A stretch of 64,000 nucleotides of DNA from positions 124,001 through 188,000 of the forward strand of contig NZ_JBFAKK010000004.1 in assembly GCF_040655735.1 (NCBI RefSeq), in the 5' to 3' direction. Origin of the DNA: Phytomonospora sp040655735 (GTDB lineage Bacteria; Actinomycetota; Actinomycetes; Mycobacteriales; Micromonosporaceae). A program made the position numbers and the translations under genes. The notes beneath the pieces were generated by a model. It made no database searches and was not told the origin of the DNA. It saw only the letters and a program-made list of their open reading frames with translations. Shown here piece by piece: positions 8,473-18,200 of this stretch (its first letter is position 1; the number at the start of each line of letters is the position of its first letter).

Positions 8473-9485
8473 GTCGACACCGTAGCCGGTGCGCTGATCG
8501 TCACGAGGCGGTCGCCGCGACGCAGCGGGCCGGACACGTCGCAGTGCAGGCGCTGCCCGTCGCGGACGACGACGACCACGAGGTCGGCCAGTTCGCGCGG
8601 TCCCTTGCCGACCTCGGTGGGGGCGACCACGCGCTCGGCGAGGTCGAGGCCGCGCCCCTGGGTCAGGAGGTCCTCGATGACCTCGCAGACGTCGGGGGTG
8701 ACCGTCGAGAGGCCGAGCAGGCGCCCGGAGGCGTCGGAGGAGGTGATGACCGAGTCGGCGCCGCTCTGGCTGAGCAGGGGGGCGTTCTCCGACTCGCGGA
8801 CGGCGGCCACGATCGTCGCGCGCGGATTGGCCTTGCGCGCGGTGAGGGTCACCAGCACCGAAGTGTCGTCGCGGTCGGCGGCGACGATGATCCGCCGCGC
8901 CTCGCCGACCTCGGCTCGCGCCAGGACCGAGGAGCGCGTCGCGTCGCCCTGTACGGCGACGTAGCCGTCGGAGGTCGCCTCCTCGACGTGTTCGTGGCTG
9001 CGGTCGACGATGACGATCTGCTCGGCGGGGATGTCGGAGGCGCGCAGTGTCGCCACGGCGCTGCGGCCCTTGGTGCCGTAGCCGATCACGACGGTGTGGT
9101 CTCGCAAAGCCCTGCTCCAGCGTTTCTCGCGCCACACGTCGCGCGTGCGGCGGGTCAGCACCTCGACGGTCGTGCCGACGAGGACGACGAGGAAGATCAC
9201 GCGCAAGGGCGTGATCACGACGATGTTGAAGAACCGCGACCTGTCGTCGATCGGGACCACGTCGCCGTAGCCCGTGGTCGACAGCGTGACGGTCGCGTAG
9301 TAGATCGCGTCGAGGACGGAGACGGACCCGTCGGCGGAGTCGCGGTAACCTCCCCGGTCGATGATGACCAGGAAACAAGCGAGGGCGAGGCAGGCGACGG
9401 CGGCGGCGAGTCGCACCAGGATCGCCCTCGGCGCCGACAGCCGCGTTCTCGGGTGATGCACGGGGGAGCGGTGGTCGGAGGGCAC
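8469..9485 (-). CDS. Potassium channel with RCK/TrkA-N domain
   Basis: Two-helix K+ channel joined to a cytoplasmic RCK domain, 338 residues. The first membrane helix (about 23-43) is followed by the pore helix and selectivity filter TTGYGD (70-75) and a second helix (about 87-110). The RCK N domain carries the Rossmann motif GYGTKG (135-140) and an acidic strand end (VIVDRS), so NAD(H)- or ligand-controlled gating is expected. A TrkA-C-like region lies at about 250-330. Start is GTG, supported by a -10 hexamer six bases upstream. It leads a two-gene unit with the RibD-C-type gene. Confidence 0.92.
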   Translation of the reverse strand: MPSDHRSPVHHPRTRLSAPRAILVRLAAAVACLALACFLVIIDRGGYRDSADGSVSVLDAIYYATVTLSTTGYGDVVPIDDRSRFFNIVVITPLRVIFLVVLVGTTVEVLTRRTRDVWREKRWSRALRDHTVVIGYGTKGRSAVATLRASDIPAEQIVIVDRSHEHVEEATSDGYVAVQGDATRSSVLARAEVGEARRIIVAADRDDTSVLVTLTARKANPRATIVAAVRESENAPLLSQSGADSVITSSDASGRLLGLSTVTPDVCEVIEDLLTQGRGLDLAERVVAPTEVGKGPRELADLVVVVVRDGQRLHCDVSGPLRRGDRLVTISAPATVST

Positions 9486-9491
9486 GGGGGT

Positions 9492-9497
9492 AATTTA
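9492..9497 (-). promoter_or_regulatory. -10 element of a leaderless promoter (K+ channel gene)
   Basis: Minus-strand TAAATT lies six bases before the GTG of the channel gene with no Shine-Dalgarno sequence, so the mRNA probably begins at the start codon. The AT-rich hexamer stands out in very GC-rich surroundings. Confidence 0.55.
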
Positions 9498-9704
9498 GCG
9501 CACCGGCCGCCTCGCCCCCGCCATCTCCACCCCCGCCCACCACCCCCTCCGTCCACTTCGGACCGCCGTTTCCCTCGCACCCCGCCCGGTCAGCCCCGCG
9601 GCTCCCCGTCCGCGCCCGGCCGCCGCGCCGTCTCCCCAGGAACGCCCACACCCGCAGAAAACAACCCCTTGCCAACCCGCAGCGCGTACGCGATCCTGTC
9701 CAGC

Positions 9705-10439
9705 GTGATCCTTACGCCGCAGCAGTTGTCGATTCAGCTGTACACGATGCGCTCGCTCGCCGAGAACGACCCGGCGGCCGTGCTCGCCAAGCTCTCCGAG
9801 CTGGGCTATCGCTCGGTCGAGATGGCCGGCACCTACGGGCGCACGGCCGGCGAGTTCCGCCGTCTCCTCGACGACGCGGGCCTGCAGGCCACGTCCAGTC
9901 ACGTGAAGCTGGACGACGCCATCGTGGACACGATCAACGACGCGCTGACCCTCGGCCACTCCTTCATCGTGGTGCCGTGGGCGCAGTTCGACACCGCCGA
10001 CGAGTGGCGCCGCTTCGCCGACGAGCTGACCGCCGCGGCGGTCCTGGCCCAGCAGGCGGGCATCAGCCTCGGCTACCACAACCACGCCCACGAGTTCACC
10101 CAGACGATCGACGGCGTGCGCCCCTACGAGCTGATCACGGCCAACACCGACCCGCACCTGGTCCACCTGGAGGTCGACCTCTACTGGGCGGTCCACGCCG
10201 GCGTCGACCCGCGCGACATCCTCGCCGCCAACCCCGGCCGGGTCCGCCAGGTGCACGTCAAGGACCGCACGATCGACGGCGCGATGGCCGACCCGGGCGA
10301 GGGCGTCATCGACTTCACCGACCTGATCCCGACCGCCGCCCGCTCGGGCGTCATCGAGTTCATCGTCGAGCGCGACGACGCCCACGACCCCTACGGCACC
10401 GCCGAGACGGGCCTGGCCTTCCTCCGCCGCTTCTGCTGA
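9705..10439 (+). CDS. Sugar phosphate isomerase/epimerase-like TIM barrel
   Basis: Xylose-isomerase-like TIM-barrel protein of 244 residues. It begins with the strand LSIQLYTMRSL and has the metal-ligand pattern of the family: GYRSVEMAG (Glu), GYHNHAHEF (His), LEVDLYWAV (Glu/Asp), QVHVKDR (His) and a closing FIVERD (Glu). Such enzymes isomerise or epimerise sugars or inositol derivatives with a divalent metal; the substrate cannot be read here. The GTG start matches the usual family N-terminus, but no ribosome-binding site is clear and an ATG at 9748 would remove the first strand. It stands alone and is divergent from the K+ channel gene. Confidence 0.85.
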   Translation: MILTPQQLSIQLYTMRSLAENDPAAVLAKLSELGYRSVEMAGTYGRTAGEFRRLLDDAGLQATSSHVKLDDAIVDTINDALTLGHSFIVVPWAQFDTADEWRRFADELTAAAVLAQQAGISLGYHNHAHEFTQTIDGVRPYELITANTDPHLVHLEVDLYWAVHAGVDPRDILAANPGRVRQVHVKDRTIDGAMADPGEGVIDFTDLIPTAARSGVIEFIVERDDAHDPYGTAETGLAFLRRFC

Positions 10440-10470
10440 ACAGCGCCCGAACCCGCCCCCCCGAACCCGC

Positions 10471-11454
10471 CTAAACCCGCCGCAACGCCACGCCGCCGCC
10501 GCGCTGCTCCCAGCGGCGGCCCTCGGCGAGGTGCTCGACGAGCGCGCGCTGGAGGCCGTTGTCGCGCGGCAGCGTCGCCAGGTCGACCTTCTCGGGCGAG
10601 GGCACGACGGTCTTGAACACGAAGCGCAGGATGTCGAGGGTGCCGTGCAGTCCGGCGTCCTTCTTGGCCGGCATCAGCTCGAAGCGCCGGCCGAAGGCCA
10701 CGATGTTCGACGACGCGGGCAGGCGCTCGCCCAGCTGCGGGTCGAGCAGCCACGACAGGCACGTCGCGCGCGTCGCGGCGTGCTCGGGGAAGTGCTTCGG
10801 GTAGAACTCCGCCGCCCACGCGAAGGACGCGTCGCACGCCTCGGGGCTCATCGGCCCGCCCGTCTCCGGGATGTGCACGCCGAGCACCGGCGCGCCCTCT
10901 GAGAGGTGCATGTCGAACTGGAGCCTGCCGAGCCGGTAGATCGAGCCGCGGAAGTGCAGCGTGAACCAGAACGAGACGTCCAGGCCGGCCTCGCCGTAGA
11001 TCTGCCGGTTGATGCGCAGTTTCTCCCCGACGTCGGCGAAGGTCGCCCAGGAGATCTCCTCCGGCACCCCGCGCTCGGCGTGCCACGCGAGGGTCGAGGG
11101 CAGGTGCGCGAGGAACGCGTAGAGATAGGTGAGGCGCGCGCGGGGGTCGCGCTGGTCGGCGAGCGACGGCCAGGAGAGCATGCCGTGCCCGCCCATGTCG
11201 GAGCGCAGGTGCTGAACACAGCGCTCCAGGACCCACCACATGGCCGGGTCGGCCTCGGGGTCGGGCCGGGCGGCGACGGCGTCGGCGACGTCGATCTCGT
11301 CGGCGCCCATCCGGTGCAGGATCCGGATCACCTCCGCCCGGTCGGGCAGCGTCACCTTCTCGGCGGGCGCCCCTAGCCCGTCCCAGGTGTCCAAGATCTC
11401 TCGCGCGGCGTCCGGCCACCCCAGGCGCTCGCGCACTTCCCGCACGTCAATCAC
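10471..11454 (-). CDS. Acyltransferase-domain (GNAT N/C-like) protein
   Basis: 327-residue protein resembling the actinobacterial two-domain GNAT-related acyltransferases. The N-terminal helical third (MIDVREVRERLGW, then RAEVIRILHRMGADE) precedes an alpha/beta core with LDVSFWFTLHFRGSIYRLGRLQFD, where the hydrophobic strand and RLGRLQF match the acyl-CoA-binding strand of the family, and VLGVHIPETG. The C-terminal section (SWLLDPQL, FVFKTV, LQRALVEHL) is helical. No substrate can be assigned and no operon partner is present. It is convergent with the isomerase-like gene, with about 30 bases between the two stops. Confidence 0.7.
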   Translation of the reverse strand: MIDVREVRERLGWPDAAREILDTWDGLGAPAEKVTLPDRAEVIRILHRMGADEIDVADAVAARPDPEADPAMWWVLERCVQHLRSDMGGHGMLSWPSLADQRDPRARLTYLYAFLAHLPSTLAWHAERGVPEEISWATFADVGEKLRINRQIYGEAGLDVSFWFTLHFRGSIYRLGRLQFDMHLSEGAPVLGVHIPETGGPMSPEACDASFAWAAEFYPKHFPEHAATRATCLSWLLDPQLGERLPASSNIVAFGRRFELMPAKKDAGLHGTLDILRFVFKTVVPSPEKVDLATLPRDNGLQRALVEHLAEGRRWEQRGGGVALRRV

Positions 11455-11507
11455 CGCGCTATCTCACCCGACGGCGACCGGCTCCGTCAACTCTCAGGCG
11501 CGCGGCC

Positions 11508-11513
11508 TAGAAT
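11508..11513 (+). promoter_or_regulatory. -10 element of a leaderless promoter
   Basis: TAGAAT stands six bases before the GTG at 11520, and there is no Shine-Dalgarno sequence. Transcription is therefore expected to begin at or within a base of the start codon. Confidence 0.6.
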
Positions 11514-11519
11514 CCGCGT

Positions 11520-11915
11520 GTGTCCCGGTTCCTGACCCGCCGCTGGTTGCTCGTCCACGCCGCCCTCATCGTGGTGTGCGCGGCCTTCGCCTGGCTGGCG
11601 TGGTGGCAGATCGGGCGGGCCGCCGGAGGAAACGCCCTGAGCTGGGCCTACGCCTTCGAATGGCCGCTGTTCGGGCTGTGCGCGATCGCCCTGTGGATTC
11701 GCGAGATCCGCGAGGAGCTGCGCAAGAACGGACCGCTGGAAAGGGTCGGGGAGGCTCCCATGGAGGCCCCTGACTTCGCCGACGTGACGAAGACCGCTGC
11801 GGCGGCCACCGGCGAGCCCGACGACGAGCTGTCGGCGTACAACGACTATCTGGCCTGGATGAACCAGAACCCGGACAAACGAGCCAGCGAATACCCAGGG
11901 AGACAGACCACATGA
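11520..11915 (+). CDS. Small two-helix membrane protein with acidic C-terminal tail
   Basis: 131-residue protein not assigned to a functional family. Two membrane helices lie at about 9-29 and 42-60, followed by a cytoplasmic tail with helix REIREELRKNG and a terminal segment LSAYNDYLAWMNQNP. Genes of this kind commonly precede DUF3817 genes in actinobacteria, as here: the next ATG overlaps this stop as ATGA. The GTG start is favoured because the TAGAAT hexamer is spaced for a leaderless mRNA. Function unknown. Confidence 0.78.
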   Translation: MSRFLTRRWLLVHAALIVVCAAFAWLAWWQIGRAAGGNALSWAYAFEWPLFGLCAIALWIREIREELRKNGPLERVGEAPMEAPDFADVTKTAAAATGEPDDELSAYNDYLAWMNQNPDKRASEYPGRQTT

Positions 11916-12226
11916 AGGCCGCCCTCACCCGCTACCGCGTGATGTCCTACATCGTCGGCACCCTGCTGATCGCCTTGTTCTTCGTGGCGATGCCGCTGAA
12001 GTACATGGGCGCCAACGACTCGCTCGTCGCGATCATCGGGCCGGTCCACGGCTTCCTGTACGTCTTCTACCTGATCGCCGCCTTCGACGTGGCGCGCCGC
12101 GCGGGCTGGCCGCTGAAGCAGACGCTGCTGGTGCTCATCGCCGGCACGATCCCGGTCGTCTCCTTCGTCGCCGAGCGCTGGGTCCACCGCCAGGTGACCC
12201 CGAAACTCGCCGCCGAGACCGCCTGA
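11912..12226 (+). CDS. DUF3817 family membrane protein
   Basis: 104-residue integral membrane protein with the features of DUF3817: three helices (about 11-30, 40-62 and 70-86), the loop MPLKYMGAND, the motif GPVHGFLYVFYL in the second helix and a terminal SFVAERWVHR. The family is widespread in actinobacteria and has no established role. It is translationally coupled to the preceding membrane gene through an ATGA overlap, so the two proteins probably act together in the cytoplasmic membrane. Confidence 0.88.
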   Translation: MKAALTRYRVMSYIVGTLLIALFFVAMPLKYMGANDSLVAIIGPVHGFLYVFYLIAAFDVARRAGWPLKQTLLVLIAGTIPVVSFVAERWVHRQVTPKLAAETA

Positions 12227-12291
12227 TCCGGCGCCCTCGCGACCAGCGGTGGTCGCGCTCCCATCGGGTGCGATTTAGCCCGAATCTCTTG

Positions 12292-12321
12292 TTTACTTGG
12301 CGGACAAGTCTCCGCTAGGCT
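12292..12321 (+). promoter_or_regulatory. Candidate promoter with inverted repeat before the second ESX-like pair
   Basis: TTTACT (12292-12297) and TAGGCT (12316-12321) are separated by 18 bases and could be a -35/-10 pair. A perfect inverted repeat, ACTTG-GCGGA-CAAGT (12295-12309), lies in the spacer, where a bound regulator would block RNA polymerase. The AT-rich stretch contrasts with its surroundings. The regulator is unknown. Confidence 0.4.
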
Positions 12322-12362
12322 GCCGACAATCACGGGTCTGTCCATTGTGGTTGGAGGCGCTC

Positions 12363-12713
12363 ATGGCCGAGGTAGGCATCCGTAACGTGCACAATGCCGG
12401 GTCGTCGGGTGTACGCGCCGAGGGCGACGCCGACGACTTCAAGAGCGTCCGGCGCTCCTTCGACACCTTCTGCGACGAGGCCGGCAGCGCGGCCGCGGAA
12501 GGCCCGATGGTCCGCGGCATCCAGAGCTTCCAGGAGAAGAACGCCAAGTCCCTGGAGTCGATCGCCACGCACGGACGCTCGGTGGGCACCAACATCAGCG
12601 GCGGGGCGGGCAAGGTCACCCGGTACGACACCGACACCGCCGACGGCTACTTCCTGATCACGCCCGAGCTCGGCGACGCGCGCTACCACCAGCTTCGGAA
12701 AATCAACCGCTAG
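12363..12713 (+). CDS. Small ESX/WXG-like helical protein
   Basis: 116-residue protein predicted to be mostly helical, with the position and size of an ESX-type small partner. The middle (DDFKSVRRSFDTFCDEAGSA, then VRGIQSFQEKNAKSLESIATHG) would form two amphipathic helices; a canonical WXG is not visible and a short GGAGK turn follows. The start is fixed by GGAGG five bases before the ATG. The gene ends two bases into the ribosome-binding site of the next gene, so the pair is tightly coupled. Function unknown; secretion by a type VII system encoded elsewhere is a hypothesis. Confidence 0.68.
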   Translation: MAEVGIRNVHNAGSSGVRAEGDADDFKSVRRSFDTFCDEAGSAAAEGPMVRGIQSFQEKNAKSLESIATHGRSVGTNISGGAGKVTRYDTDTADGYFLITPELGDARYHQLRKINR

Positions 12714-12722
12714 GAGGCCGCT

Positions 12723-15242
12723 GTGGCATGGGACGCCAGCCCCTGGGAGACCAAGGCCAAGGAAGACGTGATCCGGGCGCAGTCGGAGCAGTTCCACGGT
12801 CTCGCCGGCCGCATCACCGGCCGGGGTACGAACCTGAAGGGCACCATCGACAAGGGCGCGATGGAGTACAGCTCACTGGTCGCCGACCCGATCGAGTCGG
12901 TCAACGGCGACAACATGAAGGTCTGGCAGGAGGGGACGCAGGCCTCCTTCTTCGGTGGGACCGTGCTGGGCGCCTGGGCCACCGAGATCGGGACCCTCAA
13001 GGACGGCCTCGAAGCCCTGGAGAATCGCTACAAGAGCGAACTCAACAGGATCTACGCGATCGGCACGGGAAGCCCGACCGCCGGAGACGCCAACACCGGG
13101 CGCCTCGCGCAGCAGGAGGAACTCGAGCGCGAGCTGACCCGCGAGGCGACCCGCCTGAAGGCGACCTTCGACGCCGACACCGAGAAGCGCGGCGGCCAGA
13201 TGGCCAACGGCGCCACGCCCGCCGTCCTCAAGGAGCTGGTCACCGAGGGTGACATGGGCTGGGCGGCGTGGAACCTGTGGGGCGCCAAGGCCCCGGTTCC
13301 GCTGGGCGCCAAGGACGGCGACGCCATCGCCAAGATGCTCGCCAAGCTCAAGAACGGTGAGAGGCTCACCAACGCCGACCGGGAGCTGCTCATCCAGCTC
13401 AACGCCCTCGTCGGGCACGCCGCGTGGCTCCAGAAGAACGGCGGCGATCTGACCAAGGGGGAGCTGGGCTACCTCAAGGCCCTCTACGGCGGTCTCGACG
13501 GCAAGCGCGAGTTCGTCGATCCGACGTCTCCGAGGAACGTCGCCACCGGTCTGCTGTTCAGCGTCGACGAGTTCCTCACCAAGGGGAACTACTCCGAGTC
13601 CGACGCCGACCTGATCCGCGGCGGCCTGGGCGGCGGCCTCCTCGCGCTCAGCGACGAGGGCATCGGCGGCGGGTTCGAGATGCTCCCGAAGGACATCCAG
13701 GACATCGTCAACAAGGAGATCGACAGCGACATCCAGGACAACCGCAACCACACTCCCACGGAGTGGGAGGAGACCTGGGGAAAGCTGGCGCCGTTGTTGG
13801 GCGCCGCTCCGCTGGCCGTCAAGGGCGGGATGGAGTTCTCGGCCAAGACGACCATCCGGATGGCCGAGTACACGCGCTACGTCGGCGGCGAGAAGATCGT
13901 CGGCCAGATGCAGGATCTGCTCAAGGTCAGCACCCGCAACTGGGAGGCAAACCGGCAGGTCCTCACCGGCGGCTACCAGAACGAGAAGTACGGCGCCGAC
14001 ACACCGGAGTTCGTGCTGCGCGAGTTGTTCGGCCGCGACGACTGGACCGACAAGGGCGAGGCCGCGGCGAGCCTCATCGACTGGATTCCCGAAGCCGCCA
14101 AGAGCGGCGACAGCTACGACCGGCATCTCGCGGGCTACTCGGCCGCGGCCCTCATCGACATCACGACCAACACCCAGAAGAGCGAGCACTGGGACGAGAC
14201 GGCCTTCCAGTTCTTCACCGACGCGGGCGGTGAGATGGGCGATGACAAGCTCGCTCCCGTCGGCCAGCGCAACCCGCTGATCGCGCAGGCGATGGGCGAC
14301 GTCGCGGGCACCTACCTCGACTCGTGGGGAGAGCTCGACCCCGGCAAGGAACTGACCACCGAATGGTCGCAAGGGCACCTGTCGGTCGACCACAGCGACC
14401 GCTCGCGCTTCTTCCAGCTCGTCGCCGGCGACCCCGTGGCGCGTGGCAAGCTCGGCGACGACATCCTCGCCCAGCTGGCGGTCAACGCCGAGGACATGGT
14501 GCGGGCGGGCGAGGGGGCCGAGGCCGACGGTCTGCGCGGGCAGCTTCGCGACGCCAACGGCATGCTCCTGGGCTACTACAACCACGCCGTCGAGAACAAC
14601 ATGTTCGACCAGGTCGCCGGTGTCGAGAAGGGCCAGCAGGACGAGTACGCGGAGAAGGCGGCGGCCCACGCCCGCAACGACGCGATCGCGGCGGGGCTCC
14701 TCGGTGGCGCCGGCACAGCGGTCAACAGCGGCATCGGTGTCTACAACGACTACCACCCCGCGCCCGGAACGCCCGCCGTCCGTACCCCGTGGGGATACGT
14801 GTGGCGCGTCGTCCCGAGCCTCGCGCAGACCGCGCTCGGGTTCCCGGTCTCCGAGATCAACCAGGCGCCGGACGCCTACGACCCCAACGACGTCGCCTAC
14901 AAGAACGTCGAGTCGATCAACTACAAGCAGATGTCGATGCTGACCAACCAGGCCATGGTCAACGCGGCCCTGGACACCGGAAAGATCGACATGGCCGACC
15001 TGCCGGAGGGTCTGCGCAGTGAGGGCAACTCGGTGCGCTCCTTCGACCGCGACGACATGCTCAACGCCTCGGCCGTCAACGGCCAGCTCGAAGGCGTGCT
15101 GAAGAGGGCCGGCTACGACTGGGTCGGTGACGCGCACAGCAACACCTACCAGACCTACGACGACCTCTTCGACGACCGCGAGAGCTACGAGGACTACCTC
15201 CAGCACCGCAACGATCCCGAAGTCGGCAAGGACAAGGACTGA
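12723..15242 (+). CDS. Large (839 aa) ESX-like/WXG-associated protein, unknown function
   Basis: Unrecognised acidic helical protein. The first 110 residues (WDASPWETKAKEDVI, then a long helix to LENRYKSELNRIY) resemble an ESX-type helical bundle. The middle is rich in Lys/Asp-Gly turns and short helices, with hydrophobic Gly/Ala segments near 295-310 and 655-675 (AIAAGLLGGAGTAVNSGIG) that could contact a membrane. No toxin catalytic motif or signal peptide is obvious. GTG is the start, with GGAGG five bases upstream that overlaps the stop of the small partner. The arrangement repeats the small/large design seen at 4-5.4 kb but the two large proteins do not look similar. Probably exported or envelope-linked; unproven. 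Confidence 0.72.
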   Translation: MAWDASPWETKAKEDVIRAQSEQFHGLAGRITGRGTNLKGTIDKGAMEYSSLVADPIESVNGDNMKVWQEGTQASFFGGTVLGAWATEIGTLKDGLEALENRYKSELNRIYAIGTGSPTAGDANTGRLAQQEELERELTREATRLKATFDADTEKRGGQMANGATPAVLKELVTEGDMGWAAWNLWGAKAPVPLGAKDGDAIAKMLAKLKNGERLTNADRELLIQLNALVGHAAWLQKNGGDLTKGELGYLKALYGGLDGKREFVDPTSPRNVATGLLFSVDEFLTKGNYSESDADLIRGGLGGGLLALSDEGIGGGFEMLPKDIQDIVNKEIDSDIQDNRNHTPTEWEETWGKLAPLLGAAPLAVKGGMEFSAKTTIRMAEYTRYVGGEKIVGQMQDLLKVSTRNWEANRQVLTGGYQNEKYGADTPEFVLRELFGRDDWTDKGEAAASLIDWIPEAAKSGDSYDRHLAGYSAAALIDITTNTQKSEHWDETAFQFFTDAGGEMGDDKLAPVGQRNPLIAQAMGDVAGTYLDSWGELDPGKELTTEWSQGHLSVDHSDRSRFFQLVAGDPVARGKLGDDILAQLAVNAEDMVRAGEGAEADGLRGQLRDANGMLLGYYNHAVENNMFDQVAGVEKGQQDEYAEKAAAHARNDAIAAGLLGGAGTAVNSGIGVYNDYHPAPGTPAVRTPWGYVWRVVPSLAQTALGFPVSEINQAPDAYDPNDVAYKNVESINYKQMSMLTNQAMVNAALDTGKIDMADLPEGLRSEGNSVRSFDRDDMLNASAVNGQLEGVLKRAGYDWVGDAHSNTYQTYDDLFDDRESYEDYLQHRNDPEVGKDKD

Positions 15243-15255
15243 CCCTTGCGTGCTC

Positions 15256-15287
15256 GGCGGCCCCGGACCCGTCGGTCCGGGGCCGCC
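15256..15287. terminator. Bidirectional hairpin terminator
   Basis: A perfect 14-bp stem (15256-15269 with 15274-15287) closed by CGTC lies between the convergent ends of the large ESX-like gene and the subtilase gene, and can serve both. Confidence 0.75.
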
Positions 15288-15299
15288 TCGCGTTCCTGG

Positions 15300-18200
15300 C
15301 TACTCCAGTCCCCACGCCCTGATCGTCGTGGCGGTCACCGAGGCCCCGTTCGCGTCGGTCGCCGACACCCTCGTCGACACGAAGTCCGCCCCCGCCGGGT
15401 GGTTCAGCGACGCCGTGGCGTGGTCGCCGACCCTGCTGACCGTCACCGTCTTCCACGTCGCGCCGTCGTCGTAGGAGACCTCGAAGCGCAGCCTCGTCGC
15501 CGCCGTCGGCGCGGTCCCCGGCTGCCGGTACACGTCGAGTGTCAGGTCCTGCCGGTGTGCCCGTGACACGAAGCCGTCGCGCATGGTCGGCGAGTCGATC
15601 CGCACGGCGTTGAGGCCGACCGGCGTCCCGTCCATGCGGTGGTGCTCCATCACCGCGAACTTCCAGGTGGCCGTGGTCCTCGTGCCCAGAACCGACCAGG
15701 GCACGTCGCGCTCGGCGACACAGTCGAGCGTGTAGAGGCCGTGCGCCATCGTGTCGACGACCACGCCCCCGAGGCACGGCTGCTCGGTCGCCAGGACCTC
15801 CATCCCGTGCGGATCGAGGAGGCTGGTCGTCCCGGTCGCCATCGGCCCCTCGTAGTTCGAGCGCACCCGCTGATCGGAGCCGGTGAACATCGGCATCCAG
15901 ATCGCCAGGTGGCCGCCGTGGTGCAGCCACGCCCCGCCGGAGTTCTCCCACCCGCCGACACCGGCGCCCAGCGGCGCCGCGTTCCAGTGCACGGTCTGCG
16001 GCGTCAGCGTCCGCTCGCCGGCCCAGAACAGCTGCTCGTACTGCTGCCCGTCGCCGACGAAGGCGAAGCCGCCCCAGGTCAGGCCCTCGCGGACGGTGAA
16101 GAACTCGATCCGCTCGGAGGGCCATGGCACCTCGGTGATCGAGGCGAAGCCGGCGAGGCCGTCGGGGGAGTCCTCGACCTGGTTGAGCCGTGATCCCTCG
16201 ATGTTCGCGGTGCCCTGCGCGTGGAAGATCGCGCGTTCGCGTGAGAGCTCGCGGTCCTTGACCGTGTACGCGGGCGCTGAGGGGAGTTTTCCGGTGTGGG
16301 GGAAGTAGAGCGTGTACACGTGCTTCGCGACGCCGCCGGAGAGCACGTGCAGCACCGGTTGGTAGGAGTAGTAGAGCGAGGTGGCCGGTGCCGAACCGGT
16401 CGGGGCGACGTACACGACGCTGTCGGCGGCGGCGTTCATGCCGATCGAGGCCTCCCCGTGGCTCAAGGTCACGTTGGTCTCGCTGAGCACGGCCGCGCGG
16501 TCGAGCGTGATCTTCGGGCGGGTGCCCTTGGCGGTGTCCCACACGGTGTTCTTGTCGCCGCCGGCTACCGTGACACGGGTGTCGAACACGGTGACCCTGT
16601 TCTGCGGGCCGCTGGTCCGCACGACGCCGAAGACCTGGTAGCGGCCCGGCTTGACGCGCTGGATCCCGACGCTCGGGTCGGTCCAGTCGCTGAAGTAGCC
16701 CGTCTCCCCGGTGTCGAGGTTCGCCCAGGCCGCGTCGGCGCCGTCGACGGTGTCGCCCGGCCGGGCCTTCGAGATCACCTTGAGGGTGTAGAGCTCCGGT
16801 TCGAGGACCAGGCCGAGGGCGGTACGGGCGGTGCTGACGCCGTCGGTGGCGACGAGGGCGGCGCTGATGTTCCCCAGAACCTCGCGTACCGAGGGGTGGA
16901 GGGTGACCGTCACTGTTGCCGTCCCGTTCGCCGGGATCGTCACGGCGGTCTTGTCGAGCGTGAGGAGGCCGGCGGGAATCGTGGTGCCGGTGCCCGAGAC
17001 GGAGAGGTTCACGGACAGGGCGGTGCCGGAGTCGTTGGCGTAGGTGATGGTCCGGGCCGGGTCGGGCCCGGTGTGCGTCCAGGGGAACAGCCCGAAGCTC
17101 ACGCTGCCCTGCGAGACGCTCAGCGGCTGCGTGACGGCGCGCAGCGCGTCGAGCCGGCCGGTGCCCTGCTGGTAGACGCTCAGCCCTTCGACGGGGTGCG
17201 CGCTGCCCATGAGGCCGGCCTTGAGCTCGGCGGCGGTCCACGCGGGGTGCGCCTGTTTCAGCAGCGCGGCGGCCCCGGCGACGTGCGGCGCGGCCATGGA
17301 GGTGCCGCTCTCGGTGCTGTAGAAGTCGTCGACGGGCGTGCCCAGTGCGGTGCCCTCCGCGCGCGCCGCGGTGATGCCTCCGCCGGGCGCGGCGATGTCG
17401 GGTTTGACGGCGTGGTCGCCCCAGCGCGGGCCCTGGCTGGAGAAGTCGGAGAGCGTGTCCTGCTTGCTGACCGAGCCGACGGTGAGGGCGGCGTCGGCCG
17501 AGCCGGGAGTGCTGATCGAACCGGGGACTCCGTAGTTACCGGCGGAGACGACGATGAGCATGCCGGTCCGGCCGGTGATCTCGTTGACGGCCATGGCGAG
17601 CGGATCGGTGCCGTCGCTGGGGTAGCCGCCGACGCTGAGGTTGGCCGCGGCGGCGCCGTTGGCGGCGGCCCACTCCATGCCCTCGATGACGCGGCTGTCG
17701 TCGCAGGCGCCGAAGTCGTCGCAGACCTTGCCGATGAGCAGTTCGGCCTCGGGGGCGACGCCCTTGTACCCGCCCGACGAGGCGGAGCCGTCACCGGCGA
17801 CGATCGACGCGACGTGCGTGCCGTGCCCGTGGCCGTCGACGGCCTCGGGGGAGGTGCCGGTGAAGTCGGCGACCTCGCTCACGCGCCCTGCGAGATCGGG
17901 GTGACCGGGGTCGTAGCCGGAGTCGAGAACGGCGACCGTGACGCCCGCACCGGTGTACCCGGCGTCCCAGGCCTGCGGCGCACCGACCTGCGGGACGCTC
18001 ACGTCCAGGGTCACGCGCGCCTTGCCGTCGAGCCAGACGTGCTCGACACCCGCGCGCGAGCCGGACACCAGCGACGACCACCACCGGCCGCCCTCGGTGG
18101 AGACGGTGACCGCCTCCGCGCCGATCGAGCCGAGGGTCGCGGTGACCGTCTCGACTCCGGCGCGCCGGGCCGCGGATCCGTCCCCCGCGACGATGAGGGG

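Noticed and set aside
7720..9675. A 651-codon minus-strand frame joining the reductase to upstream sequence
   Set aside because: Its first 400 codons are Arg/Gly-rich shadow of the K+ channel gene; the reductase starts at the ATG at 8472, which overlaps the channel stop.
12873..15206. A 777-codon open frame antisense to the 839-residue ESX-like gene
   Set aside because: It is a shadow frame typical of very GC-rich DNA: Val/Gly/Leu/Asp/Arg-biased, without a ribosome-binding site or domain, and the sense frame has coupled starts and better codon use.
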